64,000 nucleotides of DNA from assembly GCF_030689305.1 (NCBI RefSeq), contig NZ_JAUYVM010000012.1, forward strand, positions 62,001-126,000. The letters run 5' to 3'. Origin of the DNA: Vibrio penaeicida. GTDB taxonomy: Bacteria; Pseudomonadota; Gammaproteobacteria; Enterobacterales; Vibrionaceae. Below, one piece after another: positions 28,794 to 38,603 of the stretch; position 1 is the first letter of the stretch, and every line of letters starts with the position of its first letter. The notes beneath the pieces were generated by a model. The model did no database searches, was not told the DNA's origin, and saw only the letters and a program-made list of their open reading frames with translations. Made by a program: the position numbers and the translations under genes.

Positions 28794-30313
28794 TGGTCAG
28801 ACGCACATTGAATATTGATCTCAACAGAGTCGAAGGCGATTTGGAGCTTGAGTTGGATATTGAAGATAACGTGGTGGTCGATGCTAGATGCGTTGGCGTG
28901 ATGTATCGGGGGTTCGAGCAAATTATGATAGGCAGGACGCCTCGTGATGCTGCGGTGATCACTCCAAGAGTTTGCGGTATTTGCGGTACCGCACATCTTT
29001 ATGCCGCCACATTAGCACTAGAACAAATTTGGCAAACCCCAGTGCCAGATAATGCTATGCGCATTCGTAGCTTATGTTTACTGGCTGAAAGTGTTCAAAA
29101 TGATATTCGCCAGTCTTTTCTTATGTTTTTAGTCGATTTTTGTCATCCGTCATATCAGCATCATGCGCTGTACGCAGATATTATGTCTAAATTCGAACCG
29201 TTTAAAGGGGAGCACCACTTAGAGGCATTGGCCTATTCTCGCGACATTATCGGTGTCGTCGCACTGTTTGGGGGACAATGGCCGCACTCTTCATTTATTT
29301 TACCCGGGGGCGTGGTCAGTAAGCCTACTATACGTAAACTGATTGAGGCAAAAGACACCGTTGTTAATCTTGTTCGTTGGTACGAACGCAGTGTAACAGG
29401 GTTGGCGTTGGATAAGTGGCTTACGCTAACGGATCGTCAAGGACTGTTTCAGTTGTTAGATGAATCAAACAATTTTCGTCAATCAGCGACGGGGTTGTTT
29501 ACTCGCTTCGCCAGAGAGCTGAACTTGCACCAGTTAGGTATAGGAGTGGAGAATATGCTGAGTTATGGTGCGGTTTGTGACGCTGATAGCCCTCAAGATG
29601 TGGTATTTCCTCCCGGGTATTATAGTACGACAAATGGCGAAATTCGCGACTTTGATCAGAGCCTGATTAACGAGCATGTTCGTCATTCTTGGTTCAAACC
29701 CTATAAAAACGGTAAGCATCCATCAAATGGGGAGACTCTTCCTGACTTCCAGCCAGACAGCGACCGATATACCTGGGCAAAAGCTCCTCGGTATGGAAAC
29801 GAAGTTGTGCAAACTGGTCCAATGGCAGAACTTTTCATTGGTGAAGATAAGCTCATTCAATCGCTCTTCCAAGAGGAAGGGGCATCCACTTGGTTACGTC
29901 AGTTTTCGCGCCTACGTCGTATAGGGCACAGCCTCAATCAAATGCTGCGGCTAGTTGACTCTCTGATTGATAACCTTGCAGGCGATCATTTCATTCCACC
30001 CAATCCGCAATCAGAAACGGATGGTCAGGGCTATGGTCTAGTTCAGGCCGCCAGAGGTGGGTTAGGTCATTGGGTAAGCATCAAGGATGGCGTTGTTAAT
30101 CGATATCAAATTATCACCCCCACTGCATGGAATGCGTCCCCTAAAGATACTCAGGGTCAGCATGGACATTGGGAACAAAGCTTGCTTGGATTACCAGTTG
30201 AGGATACCAAATCACCCGTATTGATTGGGCATGTTATTCGATCTCATGACCCGTGTTTGGTGTGTACGGTTCATATGTTACCAGATAGACGTAAGATTCA
30301 CTTTGGGATGTGA
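28790..30313 (+). CDS. hoxC: Sensor-type [NiFe] hydrogenase large subunit (HoxC/HupV)
   Basis: A 507-residue large subunit. Nickel-iron ligands are RVCGICGTAH (C62, C65) and DPCLVCTVH (C489, C492, ending H495). Only 12 residues follow H495 (MLPDRRKIHFGM), shorter than the 24-residue tail of HoxH in this window. Regulatory hydrogenases are generally described as lacking a cleaved tail, so whether this end is processed is open, the more so because a protease gene follows at once. With HoxB it would sense H2 and signal to the kinase downstream. Confidence 0.86.
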   Translation: MMVRRTLNIDLNRVEGDLELELDIEDNVVVDARCVGVMYRGFEQIMIGRTPRDAAVITPRVCGICGTAHLYAATLALEQIWQTPVPDNAMRIRSLCLLAESVQNDIRQSFLMFLVDFCHPSYQHHALYADIMSKFEPFKGEHHLEALAYSRDIIGVVALFGGQWPHSSFILPGGVVSKPTIRKLIEAKDTVVNLVRWYERSVTGLALDKWLTLTDRQGLFQLLDESNNFRQSATGLFTRFARELNLHQLGIGVENMLSYGAVCDADSPQDVVFPPGYYSTTNGEIRDFDQSLINEHVRHSWFKPYKNGKHPSNGETLPDFQPDSDRYTWAKAPRYGNEVVQTGPMAELFIGEDKLIQSLFQEEGASTWLRQFSRLRRIGHSLNQMLRLVDSLIDNLAGDHFIPPNPQSETDGQGYGLVQAARGGLGHWVSIKDGVVNRYQIITPTAWNASPKDTQGQHGHWEQSLLGLPVEDTKSPVLIGHVIRSHDPCLVCTVHMLPDRRKIHFGM

Positions 30314-30321
30314 GGAGCAAT

Positions 30322-30795
30322 ATGTTGCATGTTCTTTGTTTTGGAAATCGATTACATGGTGATGATGGTGTCGGACCAATGGTGGCTTCTCATCTACTAG
30401 ACGAAAATCTGCCTACTCAGATGAAAGTATTTGATTGTGGAGTGGTAGGTTTAAATGCCCTCCCATTTTTTTCAGGTTGTAGCTATGTACTCATGATAGA
30501 TGCTTATGATTTAGGAGATGCTGCTGGTAGCTGGAGATACCTTGACGTCAATGAAGTCATCAATATAGACAACCAAGTTGAAGACCATAATGGTGGGCTG
30601 AGTTATTTATTAAATGCTGTGAAAGTACTAGTTGACCCCTGTCCTGAGTTGGCGCTAATAGGAGTGCAAATAGAAAGTGTCAGAAGTTTTCACCTTGAGC
30701 TATCTGCCTCCGTTGAAAGTGCAATCGACACAGTGAAAAAAGAGGTACTTCGGGTAGCGCATTGTAGATCACAAACAGCAAGAAATCATGAATGA
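30322..30795 (+). CDS. Second hydrogenase maturation protease
   Basis: A 157-residue endopeptidase of the HybD/HupD family, with [20 protein letters not shown], a central LMIDAYDLG and [10 protein letters not shown]. These hold the acidic and histidine positions expected to recognise nickel. The ATG at 30322 follows GAGGAG; a start 12 bases earlier overlaps the hoxC stop and is less likely. It is distinct from HoxW. Its position directly after hoxC suggests that HoxC is its substrate, although sensor hydrogenases normally need none. Confidence 0.85.
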   Translation: MLHVLCFGNRLHGDDGVGPMVASHLLDENLPTQMKVFDCGVVGLNALPFFSGCSYVLMIDAYDLGDAAGSWRYLDVNEVINIDNQVEDHNGGLSYLLNAVKVLVDPCPELALIGVQIESVRSFHLELSASVESAIDTVKKEVLRVAHCRSQTARNHE

Positions 30796-32980
30796 CTCTC
30801 AGGGCAACGTGAGTATTGGTGTGAATAAAGATGCTGAACAGGAGCTGAAGCAGTTAAAGCAAGAAATTGATGCACTTTACGCTGCCGGGACAGCCAAAGA
30901 GCAGCAGTTACTGGCTGTAACAAAAGCGATGGATGAAATTCTGCTGGAAATGGAATACCAGCAGAATGCACTGAAAAAGAAAAACAAACAACTCTTGGAG
31001 TTGAATGCTTACATTCGCAGCATCAATGATACGATGGACAGCTTGTTAATTGTTGCGGATCGAAATGGCATTGTTACTCAAATTAATCGTGTATTTTCGG
31101 AGCACCTTGGTTGGGGGGAAATAAGTTTAGGGACATTGAATGTTGATGAGATTGTACCCACCGACGCGTTTGAGAATATCGGACAAATAGAGCCGAATAG
31201 CACTAGCATCTCTAATCTCGTATACACCATTAATCGTCTCAGCCATTTAGAGATAGAAAGTCGGTTATATCGCAGTGATGGAACGTTAACTGTCGCGGTC
31301 TATCTAATTAAGGGAGAGCAGTTCTACAGCCACCAAGGGAAGTTGCAAGGTGTACTCCTGACAGCAACGGATGTTTCTGAATTGCGCCAACGCGAAGTGG
31401 CACTTCAGAAAAGTGAAGAAGCGTTACAACATGCCAAACAAGAGGCTGAAGCAGCCAACCAAGCTAAAGGACAGTTTCTAGCGAATATGAGCCACGAAAT
31501 TCGCACACCACTCAATGCCATCATCGGTTTTACCACTCTCTGCTTGAGGGATAACCTCAGTGAAGAACAGAGGGACTACCTTTATAAAGTGGATGTCGCA
31601 TCTCATTCATTAGCTCACCTCATTAGTGACGTTCTCGATCTATCTAAGATAGAAGCGGGGAAACTGGAGCTTGAAAAAACATCCTTTAACTTAAAGCAAG
31701 TGGTCGATAACGTCAGTCACGTGCTCAATTTAGAAGTTGCTCAACGTCAAATTGCTTTTCGCATTCATATTGATGGTAATGTTCCGCCCTTTCTGATCGG
31801 AGATGCATTGCGGCTGCAGCAAGTGTTAGTCAATTTAGTAGGGAACGCTGTAAAGTTTACGAATCGCGGTGAAGTGAGTTTAGATGTGATTGCAACCAAT
31901 CATTCGGATGCGATAGCTAACCTGAATTTCATTATCAACGACACTGGCATTGGTATGACAGAGGAACAACTATCGACGCTCTTTAACCAATACCAGCAGG
32001 CCGACATCGCTACAACTCGAAAATATGGTGGGACGGGATTAGGATTAGTGATTAGCCAACAACTTGCAAAATTGATGCAAGGGCAGATAGAAATTAGCAG
32101 TGAATTTGGTAAGGGAACCCAATGTCGATTTACCGCGATATTAGAAGTCGAGAAGTGTCAATATCCGAACGAAACAGCTTTAGATAGTGAAAAAGCTCAG
32201 GAGCGTAATCAAGCATTGCGTGGTAGAAAGGTATTGGCGGTTGATGACAACAACATGAACCTCGACATGATTTCAGCATTGCTTGAAAGTTTCGAAATGA
32301 TTGTCAGCATCGTCCGAAGTGGTGAAGAAGCGTTAGACAAAGTGTATAAAGAACGTTTTGACGTAATCCTGATGGACATCAGAATGGAAGGTCTGAATGG
32401 GTTGGAAACGACCCGAAAACTCCGGAGCCTCCCGTATGGAAACGAGCTTTATATTGTTGGATTATCGGCAAATACCACCATTGAAATACAGAAACAATGC
32501 CGCGCCGCAGGAATGAATGACTTCGTCCCTAAACCAATTGATCTTACACATTTGACCAGTGCCCTATCTAAGGGGTTATCTCAAAGAAGAACAGTTAGAC
32601 ATAGCCAAGAATGGCAAGATGTGCCGCATAAAGGTCAGCTATTTTCCCCTGACCTTGCTATTGCGCGTATGGGGGGCAACAAGCGTGTTTATCTAAAACT
32701 AATGCAGCAGTACCTATTGGATCTTAATGAAGTATCTATTGAAATAAAACAAGTGGAAGAACAACCAGACCTCATGGTGGATTTGTTACATGATTTAGCT
32801 GGCACCAGTGCCACGGCCGGTGCTGACGGTCTATCGCAATTATGCAAAGACGCAGAACGAAAGATAAAAAACCGAGAATTTGAGTCTGCGTCAATATGTC
32901 TGCGAGAAATCGAAAAACAAAGGGAAAGAACACGATCAGAGATCGCAGTCTATTTAAAAAAAGAAAGAGGCGAAGTTTAA
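30788..32980 (+). CDS. hoxJ: Hybrid sensor kinase with PAS, receiver and Hpt domains, probable HoxJ
   Basis: A 730-residue cytoplasmic kinase. Order: coiled coil (15-70), PAS domain (about 73-200), dimerisation/H-box (H236 in [10 protein letters not shown]), ATPase (about 335-455, NDTGIGM, GGTGLGL), receiver (about 479-595, phospho-acceptor D530 in VILMDIRM) and Hpt (H668 in [17 protein letters not shown]). It overlaps the protease gene by eight bases and belongs to the hoxBC operon, so its likely role is relaying the H2 signal to HoxA. The classical HoxJ is, from memory, a shorter PAS-kinase; the receiver and Hpt modules make a full phosphorelay here. The symbol is assigned by context. Confidence 0.82.
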   Translation: MNDSQGNVSIGVNKDAEQELKQLKQEIDALYAAGTAKEQQLLAVTKAMDEILLEMEYQQNALKKKNKQLLELNAYIRSINDTMDSLLIVADRNGIVTQINRVFSEHLGWGEISLGTLNVDEIVPTDAFENIGQIEPNSTSISNLVYTINRLSHLEIESRLYRSDGTLTVAVYLIKGEQFYSHQGKLQGVLLTATDVSELRQREVALQKSEEALQHAKQEAEAANQAKGQFLANMSHEIRTPLNAIIGFTTLCLRDNLSEEQRDYLYKVDVASHSLAHLISDVLDLSKIEAGKLELEKTSFNLKQVVDNVSHVLNLEVAQRQIAFRIHIDGNVPPFLIGDALRLQQVLVNLVGNAVKFTNRGEVSLDVIATNHSDAIANLNFIINDTGIGMTEEQLSTLFNQYQQADIATTRKYGGTGLGLVISQQLAKLMQGQIEISSEFGKGTQCRFTAILEVEKCQYPNETALDSEKAQERNQALRGRKVLAVDDNNMNLDMISALLESFEMIVSIVRSGEEALDKVYKERFDVILMDIRMEGLNGLETTRKLRSLPYGNELYIVGLSANTTIEIQKQCRAAGMNDFVPKPIDLTHLTSALSKGLSQRRTVRHSQEWQDVPHKGQLFSPDLAIARMGGNKRVYLKLMQQYLLDLNEVSIEIKQVEEQPDLMVDLLHDLAGTSATAGADGLSQLCKDAERKIKNREFESASICLREIEKQRERTRSEIAVYLKKERGEV

Positions 32981-33021
32981 TTTCACGCCCAACATATTTA
33001 AATCAATGTTATAAACTTTAG

Positions 33022-33038
33022 AGGGTGTTGCCCTTTTT
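33022..33038 (+). terminator. Weak terminator candidate after the hydrogenase block
   Basis: AGGG (33022-33025) and CCCT (33031-33034) form a short stem with loop TGTTG, followed by a T-run. The stem is only four pairs, so support is limited, but the place between convergent hoxJ and the ROK gene fits. Confidence 0.35.
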
Positions 33039-33081
33039 CAGTTAAATTTTGTGCGAATTAATTTAACCCTAATTCTACCAG

Positions 33082-34287
33082 TTAGCCTGTAAAACCAAGA
33101 TGGGTTGTTGGGATCAGCAGCTCGTTAGACATAACCAAGTGGTAATTACCTTTGTGAACAATATCTTCAGAGCCTGCATCAAGCAAAATCGTTAAGTGAT
33201 GGGCCAAATCTGGCAGAAGCCTTTTCGTTGTGTTGAGCGTAACATCATCTAAGAAACCTTGACCGAGTGCCGCAAGTTCGTCGCCAATAACGATGAAGTC
33301 TGGGTTGAGCTGATTCACAATATTGATTAGTCCATGCGATAAACAGACTGCGAGGTGATGAACGGCACTTTTCGCATCGACATCGCCTTCATGAAATTTT
33401 GATATCACAGATTCTAGTGTGACCGATTGGCTTTGGGTTAAATCTTCGTAGTGTTGAATCAGTGCCTTGCTTGAACAATACAGTTCTAAGCAACCAATGT
33501 TCCCGCACTTACATTCCTCTCCCTGAAAGTTAATCGAAGTGTGACCAATTTCCCCAGCAGAACCAAGACTACCGTGATACACCTGACCATCAATAACAAG
33601 ACCAGAACCCACCCCCTGACCCAGAGAAACATAGAGCAAGGCTGTTGGTGAATATTGTGCACGCAGTTCTTTCCATACCGACAATGACGCAGCTTTCGCA
33701 TCGTGGCTGGCGTAAATAGGGCAGTCTTCAAAAGTCTCTTCCAAATAGGCAATAAAGTCGAAGTCTTGCCAATTTTTTGTGTCTGTCATGAGCATCATTC
33801 GATGATCCGACTCTAAAAAAGGACCAGGCATGGCGACGCCAATCCCCAATAATTCTATTTGGTGCGCTACTTTGATCTCTTTGACGAGTGAAATGATGTC
33901 GTTGGCAACCACGCTAAAGTTTAAATCGTGGTCGATAGGATGAGTTTGCGTATGGATAAGTTTTCCAGATAAATCAAAAATAGAAATCGAGAAGTTCAGG
34001 CGTTGCAACCTAATCGATAAGATTTTTAGGTACTGTTCATTGAAGCCTAAATCGATTGAACGCCGACCTCGCGCCGCTTTTTGGGTTCCGATTTCAACAA
34101 TTATGCCTTCCTCAATAAGAGGTTTGATTGCGCGGGTTACGGTTGCCTGATCTAATCCAACGGATTGACTTATTTCCTTGCGCGAGCAGCTTCCGTTTTG
34201 GTGCAGGGCGGTAAGGATAACGCGTTTGTTGTGGCTTTGAACGTCGTCCATGGACACACCAACACCACCGCGTAGAGATCTTTTCAT
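33082..34287 (-). CDS. ROK-family transcriptional repressor of the fructose/fructan genes
   Basis: A 401-residue NagC/Mlc-type regulator. The N-terminal winged helix (NKRVILTALHQNGSCSRKEISQSVGLDQATVTRAI) is followed by a ROK sugar-kinase-like domain with the zinc motif CKCGNIGCLE and GIGVAMPG. The ligand is probably a sugar from the neighbouring pathway. It is divergent from the GH32 gene, and the 238-base gap carries the palindrome that is repeated before the aldolase gene. I infer that it represses both units and is relieved by sugar. Confidence 0.88.
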   Translation of the reverse strand: MKRSLRGGVGVSMDDVQSHNKRVILTALHQNGSCSRKEISQSVGLDQATVTRAIKPLIEEGIIVEIGTQKAARGRRSIDLGFNEQYLKILSIRLQRLNFSISIFDLSGKLIHTQTHPIDHDLNFSVVANDIISLVKEIKVAHQIELLGIGVAMPGPFLESDHRMMLMTDTKNWQDFDFIAYLEETFEDCPIYASHDAKAASLSVWKELRAQYSPTALLYVSLGQGVGSGLVIDGQVYHGSLGSAGEIGHTSINFQGEECKCGNIGCLELYCSSKALIQHYEDLTQSQSVTLESVISKFHEGDVDAKSAVHHLAVCLSHGLINIVNQLNPDFIVIGDELAALGQGFLDDVTLNTTKRLLPDLAHHLTILLDAGSEDIVHKGNYHLVMSNELLIPTTHLGFTG

Positions 34288-34459
34288 CGTTTAAAACCTT
34301 AATCTGCTTCTATTGTTATGGATATCAATGGATTAATAAGTACATGACCAATTGAGCTGTAAACCCATTTAAATCAACGGGTTATCCGTATTCTTTTAAG
34401 TATCTAACAGAGAGAGTGTGAGCGCAATCTCAAGTTAACCATACTATATTTGTTCTCTA

Positions 34460-34499
34460 CAATTAAATAGCCTAATTTAATTGCACCTAACAATTAAAT
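34460..34499. promoter_or_regulatory. Candidate ROK operator upstream of the GH32 gene
   Basis: ATTTAATTG (34475-34483), spacer CACCTAA, then CAATTAAAT (34491-34499) is a perfect inverted repeat. An extra half-site CAATTAAAT lies at 34460-34468. The same arms with the same 7-base spacing occur at 36216-36240. It is 26 bases before the GH32 start, placed to block transcription or initiation. Confidence 0.75.
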
Positions 34500-34525
34500 G
34501 AAGTGTGAATCGCACAGGGACGTAT

Positions 34526-36049
34526 ATGACATTCGACAAAAAGAAGCATCAAGATAAAATAAATCAAGTAGAACAGTATATTAGGAAACATAGTGCCGAC
34601 ATAAAGCAGCATCATTGGCGTGAACATTACCATTATCAAGCACCTGTAGGTTGGATCAATGATCCTCATGGTTTGGTTCAAATAGATGGGGTTTATCACC
34701 TGTTTTATCAGCATCACCCGTTTAGTGGAAAGTGGGGAACCATGCATTGGGGGCACGCAACCAGTAATGACCTAATTCATTGGGAAACGCTGCCAGAAGC
34801 TTTAGCACCAAGTGAAGATTATGATGGTTGGGGTGGCGGTGGCATCTTTACCGGAAGTGCCGTGAACAATGATGGAGAGCTCACTCTATTTTATACGGGC
34901 TGCGCTCAGGACAGACAAGTGCAATGTATGGCGACCTCGAAAGACGGTGTCAACTTTGACAAATACGATGGAAATCCAATTATTACCGACCCACCAGAAG
35001 GTATTAACCTCCATGATTTCCGTGATCCCAAAGTATGGAAACACGAAGGTAAGTGGTACATGGTTACCGGTGTTACTGATGGGGTTAGCGACTTAATTAA
35101 CGCCTCTAACTACGAGACCAACGGGTTTGGTAAAGTGTGCATGCACCGATCTGACGATCTGAAAAAATGGGAGTTTGTTGGGTATTGTGTCGAGAGTCTT
35201 GGTGAGTTAGGTACCATGCTTGAGTGCCCGAACATGTTCAAATTAGGTGGAAAACACGTCTTAATGTATTCACCTATGGGACTTCAACAGCGACAAGCCA
35301 TATATTTGGTTGGGGATTTGGATTACAAAACGGGCAAATTCCACTGGTCTGTTATGGGATCGGTTGACTGGGGCTTTGATTATTACGCACCTCAAGTATT
35401 CGATGATGAACAAGGACGAACTTTGATTCAAGCGTGGATCGGATCTTGGCCGTTTATGCCTTGGTGTGATGGGACCTATGACACTAGTGATCTCGGCTGG
35501 TATGGGAGTATTTCCCTACCAAGAGAAGTGTCACTTTGCCAAGATGGAAAATTGTCATTTAGACCGGTTTCTGAAGTGGAAATGTTGCGCCTTTCACCTA
35601 AGCGGTATAGCCAAATTGAATTGAGTGATGGCGAAAAGTTTGCTTTCACTGCAGGAGACAACATTCATTGTGAAATTCTTGCCGACATTGATGTATCCGC
35701 GAGTGAGTGTGAAAGCATTGTCTTTGAAATCCGCAGTAAAGGGGAGCAAAAAACGTTGATTGAACTTGACTTCAAGCGAGGAGAGTTGGCGTTTGATCGT
35801 TCTCAGTCTGGCAATATTTCTGCACTGCGCAGAACCTGCGCCTTAGAATCAACGAGAGACGATCAGTTAAACATACGAATTTTCATGGACAGTATTTCGG
35901 TAGAAATCTTTACTGATCATGGCAGAACGACAATGACCAACAACATTTTTTCAGATGAAACGAGCGATGGGCTTTATGTCTACGCTAAAAAAGGCAACGC
36001 AACGATTCGTTCACTCAAAACATTTGGAATGAAGAAGGTTTCAGAATAG
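34526..36049 (+). CDS. Glycoside hydrolase family 32 (sucrose/fructan hydrolase)
   Basis: A 507-residue beta-fructosidase. The nucleophile motif WINDPHG, FRDPKVW (the RDP motif) and the catalytic acid in ECPNMF are all visible, followed by the C-terminal beta-sandwich. No signal peptide is present, so it acts in the cytoplasm on sucrose, sucrose-6-phosphate or imported fructo-oligosaccharide. The ATG at 34526 has AGGGA upstream; a GTG seven codons earlier is less likely. A terminator follows. Confidence 0.93.
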   Translation: MTFDKKKHQDKINQVEQYIRKHSADIKQHHWREHYHYQAPVGWINDPHGLVQIDGVYHLFYQHHPFSGKWGTMHWGHATSNDLIHWETLPEALAPSEDYDGWGGGGIFTGSAVNNDGELTLFYTGCAQDRQVQCMATSKDGVNFDKYDGNPIITDPPEGINLHDFRDPKVWKHEGKWYMVTGVTDGVSDLINASNYETNGFGKVCMHRSDDLKKWEFVGYCVESLGELGTMLECPNMFKLGGKHVLMYSPMGLQQRQAIYLVGDLDYKTGKFHWSVMGSVDWGFDYYAPQVFDDEQGRTLIQAWIGSWPFMPWCDGTYDTSDLGWYGSISLPREVSLCQDGKLSFRPVSEVEMLRLSPKRYSQIELSDGEKFAFTAGDNIHCEILADIDVSASECESIVFEIRSKGEQKTLIELDFKRGELAFDRSQSGNISALRRTCALESTRDDQLNIRIFMDSISVEIFTDHGRTTMTNNIFSDETSDGLYVYAKKGNATIRSLKTFGMKKVSE

Positions 36050-36080
36050 AAAATCGAATAACGTATTAAATACCTTGTAG

Positions 36081-36114
36081 AAAGCCCTTTCCATTGATTG
36101 GAGAGGGCTTTTTC
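36081..36114 (+). terminator. Rho-independent terminator after the GH32 gene
   Basis: AAAGCCCTTTCC (36081-36092) pairs with GGAGAGGGCTTT (36100-36111) with one wobble, followed by a T-rich run. It ends the hydrolase transcript before the aldolase promoter. Confidence 0.85.
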
Positions 36115-36203
36115 TTTGATATCTGTATCTCCCTTTACGATCTCTCTTGATTAAAAAACGATCTATTTCACAATTTGATAACTCATTAATTGTTTGGTGC
36201 AAT

Positions 36204-36252
36204 TATATACCTTACATTTAATTGCAGGTAACAATTAAATGTAAGGTATATA
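36204..36252. promoter_or_regulatory. Long perfect palindrome before the aldolase gene, candidate ROK operator
   Basis: Two 21-base arms (36204-36224 and 36232-36252) are perfectly complementary around spacer CAGGTAA. The core ATTTAATTG/CAATTAAAT with 7-base spacing equals the one before the GH32 gene. It ends eight bases before the aldolase ATG, so it would also form a hairpin at the 5' end of the message. Confidence 0.8.
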
Positions 36253-36260
36253 CGGAAATT

Positions 36261-37319
36261 ATGGCTATAGTGACGTTAAGACAACTCTTGGACCACGCAG
36301 CAGAACACGATTATGGCGTGCCCGCATTTAATATCAGCAACATGGAGCAAGGGCTAGCGATAGTGAGAGCGGCAGCGAAATGCGATTCTGGTGTGATTTT
36401 ACAAGCCAGTATCAATGCTCGGAAAAGCTACGCAGGTGACATCATGCTTTACAAAATGGTGACCGCCTTGTCAGAAATGTTTCCCAAAACACCCATCGTG
36501 CTTCATCAGGATCACGGCAACAGTGAGGAAACATGCTTGTCTGCCATTCGACATGGGTTTACATCCGTCATGATGGATGGGTCACTTGAGCGCGATGCTT
36601 CGACTCCTAGTGAATATCAGTACAACGTTGATATCACCCAACGCGTTTCCCAAATGGCACACTGGGTTGGGGCTTCTGTTGAAGGTGAGCTGGGTTGTAT
36701 TGGCTCGCTAGAAACCGGCGAAGCAGAGGCAGAAGACGGGGCTGGGGCAGTAGGCAAACTAGAGTTAAGCCAACTTCTGACGGATCCCGACCAAGCCGTA
36801 GATTTCGTTGGAAAAACGCGTGTCGATGCGCTTGCCATTGCGTGTGGTACCAGCCACGGTGCTTACAAATTCAGCCGTAAACCCGATGGTGAAATACTCG
36901 CGATGAATGTGATTGAAGCCATTCATAATAAGCTCCCCAACACGCATTTAGTGATGCACGGCGCGTCGTCTGTACCACAATATCTACAGGATCTCATTAA
37001 CGAATTTGGCGGAGAAATGCCTCAAACCTATGGGGTGCCGGTAGAGGAGATTGAGCGTGGGATCAAACTGGGAGTGCGTAAGATAAACATCGATACCGAC
37101 TGCCGCATGGCAATGTCAGGTCGGTTTAGAAAACTCGCTATGCAAGAACCACTAGAGTTTGACCCCAGAAAATTCTTGCTGGCAGCCATGGAAGAATTAA
37201 CAACCCTTTGCCTCAACCGTTTTGAACGTTTTGGGTGCGCGGGGCATGGTTCAAAGATTACGCCAATTTCGCTGGATGACATGGCGAGCCGATATGCGCA
37301 TGGCGACCTTTCTCGCTAG
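36261..37319 (+). CDS. Second Calvin-type class II fructose-bisphosphate aldolase
   Basis: A 352-residue class II aldolase that aligns end to end by eye with the cbb operon enzyme at 8867 (shared [66 protein letters not shown]). It heads the transporter-kinase group, so its expected work is splitting fructose phosphates from imported sugar, not carbon fixation. The ATG at 36261 is chosen because a longer frame would run through the operator palindrome. Confidence 0.92.
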   Translation: MAIVTLRQLLDHAAEHDYGVPAFNISNMEQGLAIVRAAAKCDSGVILQASINARKSYAGDIMLYKMVTALSEMFPKTPIVLHQDHGNSEETCLSAIRHGFTSVMMDGSLERDASTPSEYQYNVDITQRVSQMAHWVGASVEGELGCIGSLETGEAEAEDGAGAVGKLELSQLLTDPDQAVDFVGKTRVDALAIACGTSHGAYKFSRKPDGEILAMNVIEAIHNKLPNTHLVMHGASSVPQYLQDLINEFGGEMPQTYGVPVEEIERGIKLGVRKINIDTDCRMAMSGRFRKLAMQEPLEFDPRKFLLAAMEELTTLCLNRFERFGCAGHGSKITPISLDDMASRYAHGDLSR

Positions 37320-37487
37320 TTATCTATCGATTAGTTAACAGCAGAAAACATTCATAAAACAGCATAGAACATCAGAGAACTCGCATTTGTGTTTAACCGT
37401 TGTACTCATGAATGCTTGAAAATGGGTGGTAATCATCCACCAAGTTTATTGGATGCCTAAGCATCGATACGTAGAAGGAACGAGGAC

Positions 37488-38570
37488 ATGAAAAAAGGAA
37501 CGTTACTGAACATGGCAGTCGTCGCTGCTATTTCATCAACATTGTCATTACCTAGCTCTGCGGTAGAACCCAAAAAGGGATTACAAATTGCAGATTTAGG
37601 ACAACCTGAAACCAATCCTTGGGTGATCAATCGCCATCGATTCGAGCGATGCGTCGCGGATGCGCTGGGAGTGAAATTAAACGAATTCGATGACCAAAAC
37701 TCGGAAGAAAAGCACATTAGCCAAGCTGAGTCGATTATCGCTTCGCAACCAGATGGCGTTGTATTCAACCCATTAACATCCCCCGCGGGTCTGCAAGTTG
37801 CACGTTTACTCGAGCGAAATAAAACCCCTGGCGTCGCTGTAGGTCGTTTGGTTGTCAGTGACTACGATAGAGATTACCCCAATGGGAAGTACTTTATTGG
37901 GCAAGTGACTCAAAATAACACCACATGGGGTGAAGCTATTGCACAAGCCGCGGTGATCGCTGGTCATAAAAAAGTTGCCATGATTTGGAACCAAAAAGGC
38001 GTAACGTCGGCTGAGGAAATTTGGAAAGGCGCTGAAAGTGTATTTGAAAATCATTCGGATGTAGAAGTGATTGCAGAATCATGGGATCGACTTACCCGTG
38101 AAAACGGCATTAAGTACGCCGAGCAGTATTTAGCGCGTTTTCAAGAAGGTGAGTTAGACGCCATCATTGTTCTTGGCGCGGTTGCCGGTCTCGGCAGTCA
38201 ATTCGCTATCGAACAAGCGAAACGAACGGACGTCTCGGTGATTACAACCGATATAGATGAACAAGTGGCTCAACACATCAAAAATGATCGTCTTGAGTTC
38301 AGTATCGGTGGTCACTGGATGGTTGGCGGTTTTGGATTAATCCAACTGTACGATTACCTTCACGGATTCCCTGTTGAAGATACACAACCCCTTTTCAGTT
38401 TGATTCCGGTAACAAAAGCCAACGTAGATACTTACTCTAACGGGTTACTCAATGGCTGTATTTTAAGCCCTGAAGACATTCGCAGTTTATCTAGGGTTTA
38501 TAACCCTGACGCAAATCTCCCAGGATTTATCGACAGCTTCTCAAAAAGTTGGGAGCAATTTGTTAAGTAA
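37488..38570 (+). CDS. frcB: Sugar ABC transporter periplasmic binding protein, FrcB-like
   Basis: A 360-residue ribose-type (CUT2) periplasmic binding protein. The N-terminus MKKGTLLNMAVVAAISSTLS ending near SSAVEP is a Sec signal peptide. The mature part has the two-lobed binding fold (GLQIADLGQPETNPW, DGVVFNPLTSPAG, AIIVLGAVAGLGSQ, VITTDIDEQVAQHI). With the ATPase, permease and FrcK-like kinase it matches the fructose frcBCAK system known in Sinorhizobium. Fructose as substrate is inference from neighbours. Confidence 0.85.
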   Translation: MKKGTLLNMAVVAAISSTLSLPSSAVEPKKGLQIADLGQPETNPWVINRHRFERCVADALGVKLNEFDDQNSEEKHISQAESIIASQPDGVVFNPLTSPAGLQVARLLERNKTPGVAVGRLVVSDYDRDYPNGKYFIGQVTQNNTTWGEAIAQAAVIAGHKKVAMIWNQKGVTSAEEIWKGAESVFENHSDVEVIAESWDRLTRENGIKYAEQYLARFQEGELDAIIVLGAVAGLGSQFAIEQAKRTDVSVITTDIDEQVAQHIKNDRLEFSIGGHWMVGGFGLIQLYDYLHGFPVEDTQPLFSLIPVTKANVDTYSNGLLNGCILSPEDIRSLSRVYNPDANLPGFIDSFSKSWEQFVK

Positions 38571-38603
38571 CTAAGGTCAACAGACCCTAGAGTTCAAGTC
38601 GTA

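Noticed and set aside
27840-30313. Membrane-bound uptake hydrogenase
   Set aside because: The small subunit has no Tat signal or C-terminal anchor, and no cytochrome b gene is nearby; the kinase gene points to a sensor.
36204-36252. Terminator or riboswitch before the aldolase gene
   Set aside because: The palindrome has no T-run, and its core matches the operator before the GH32 gene, so a repressor site explains it better.
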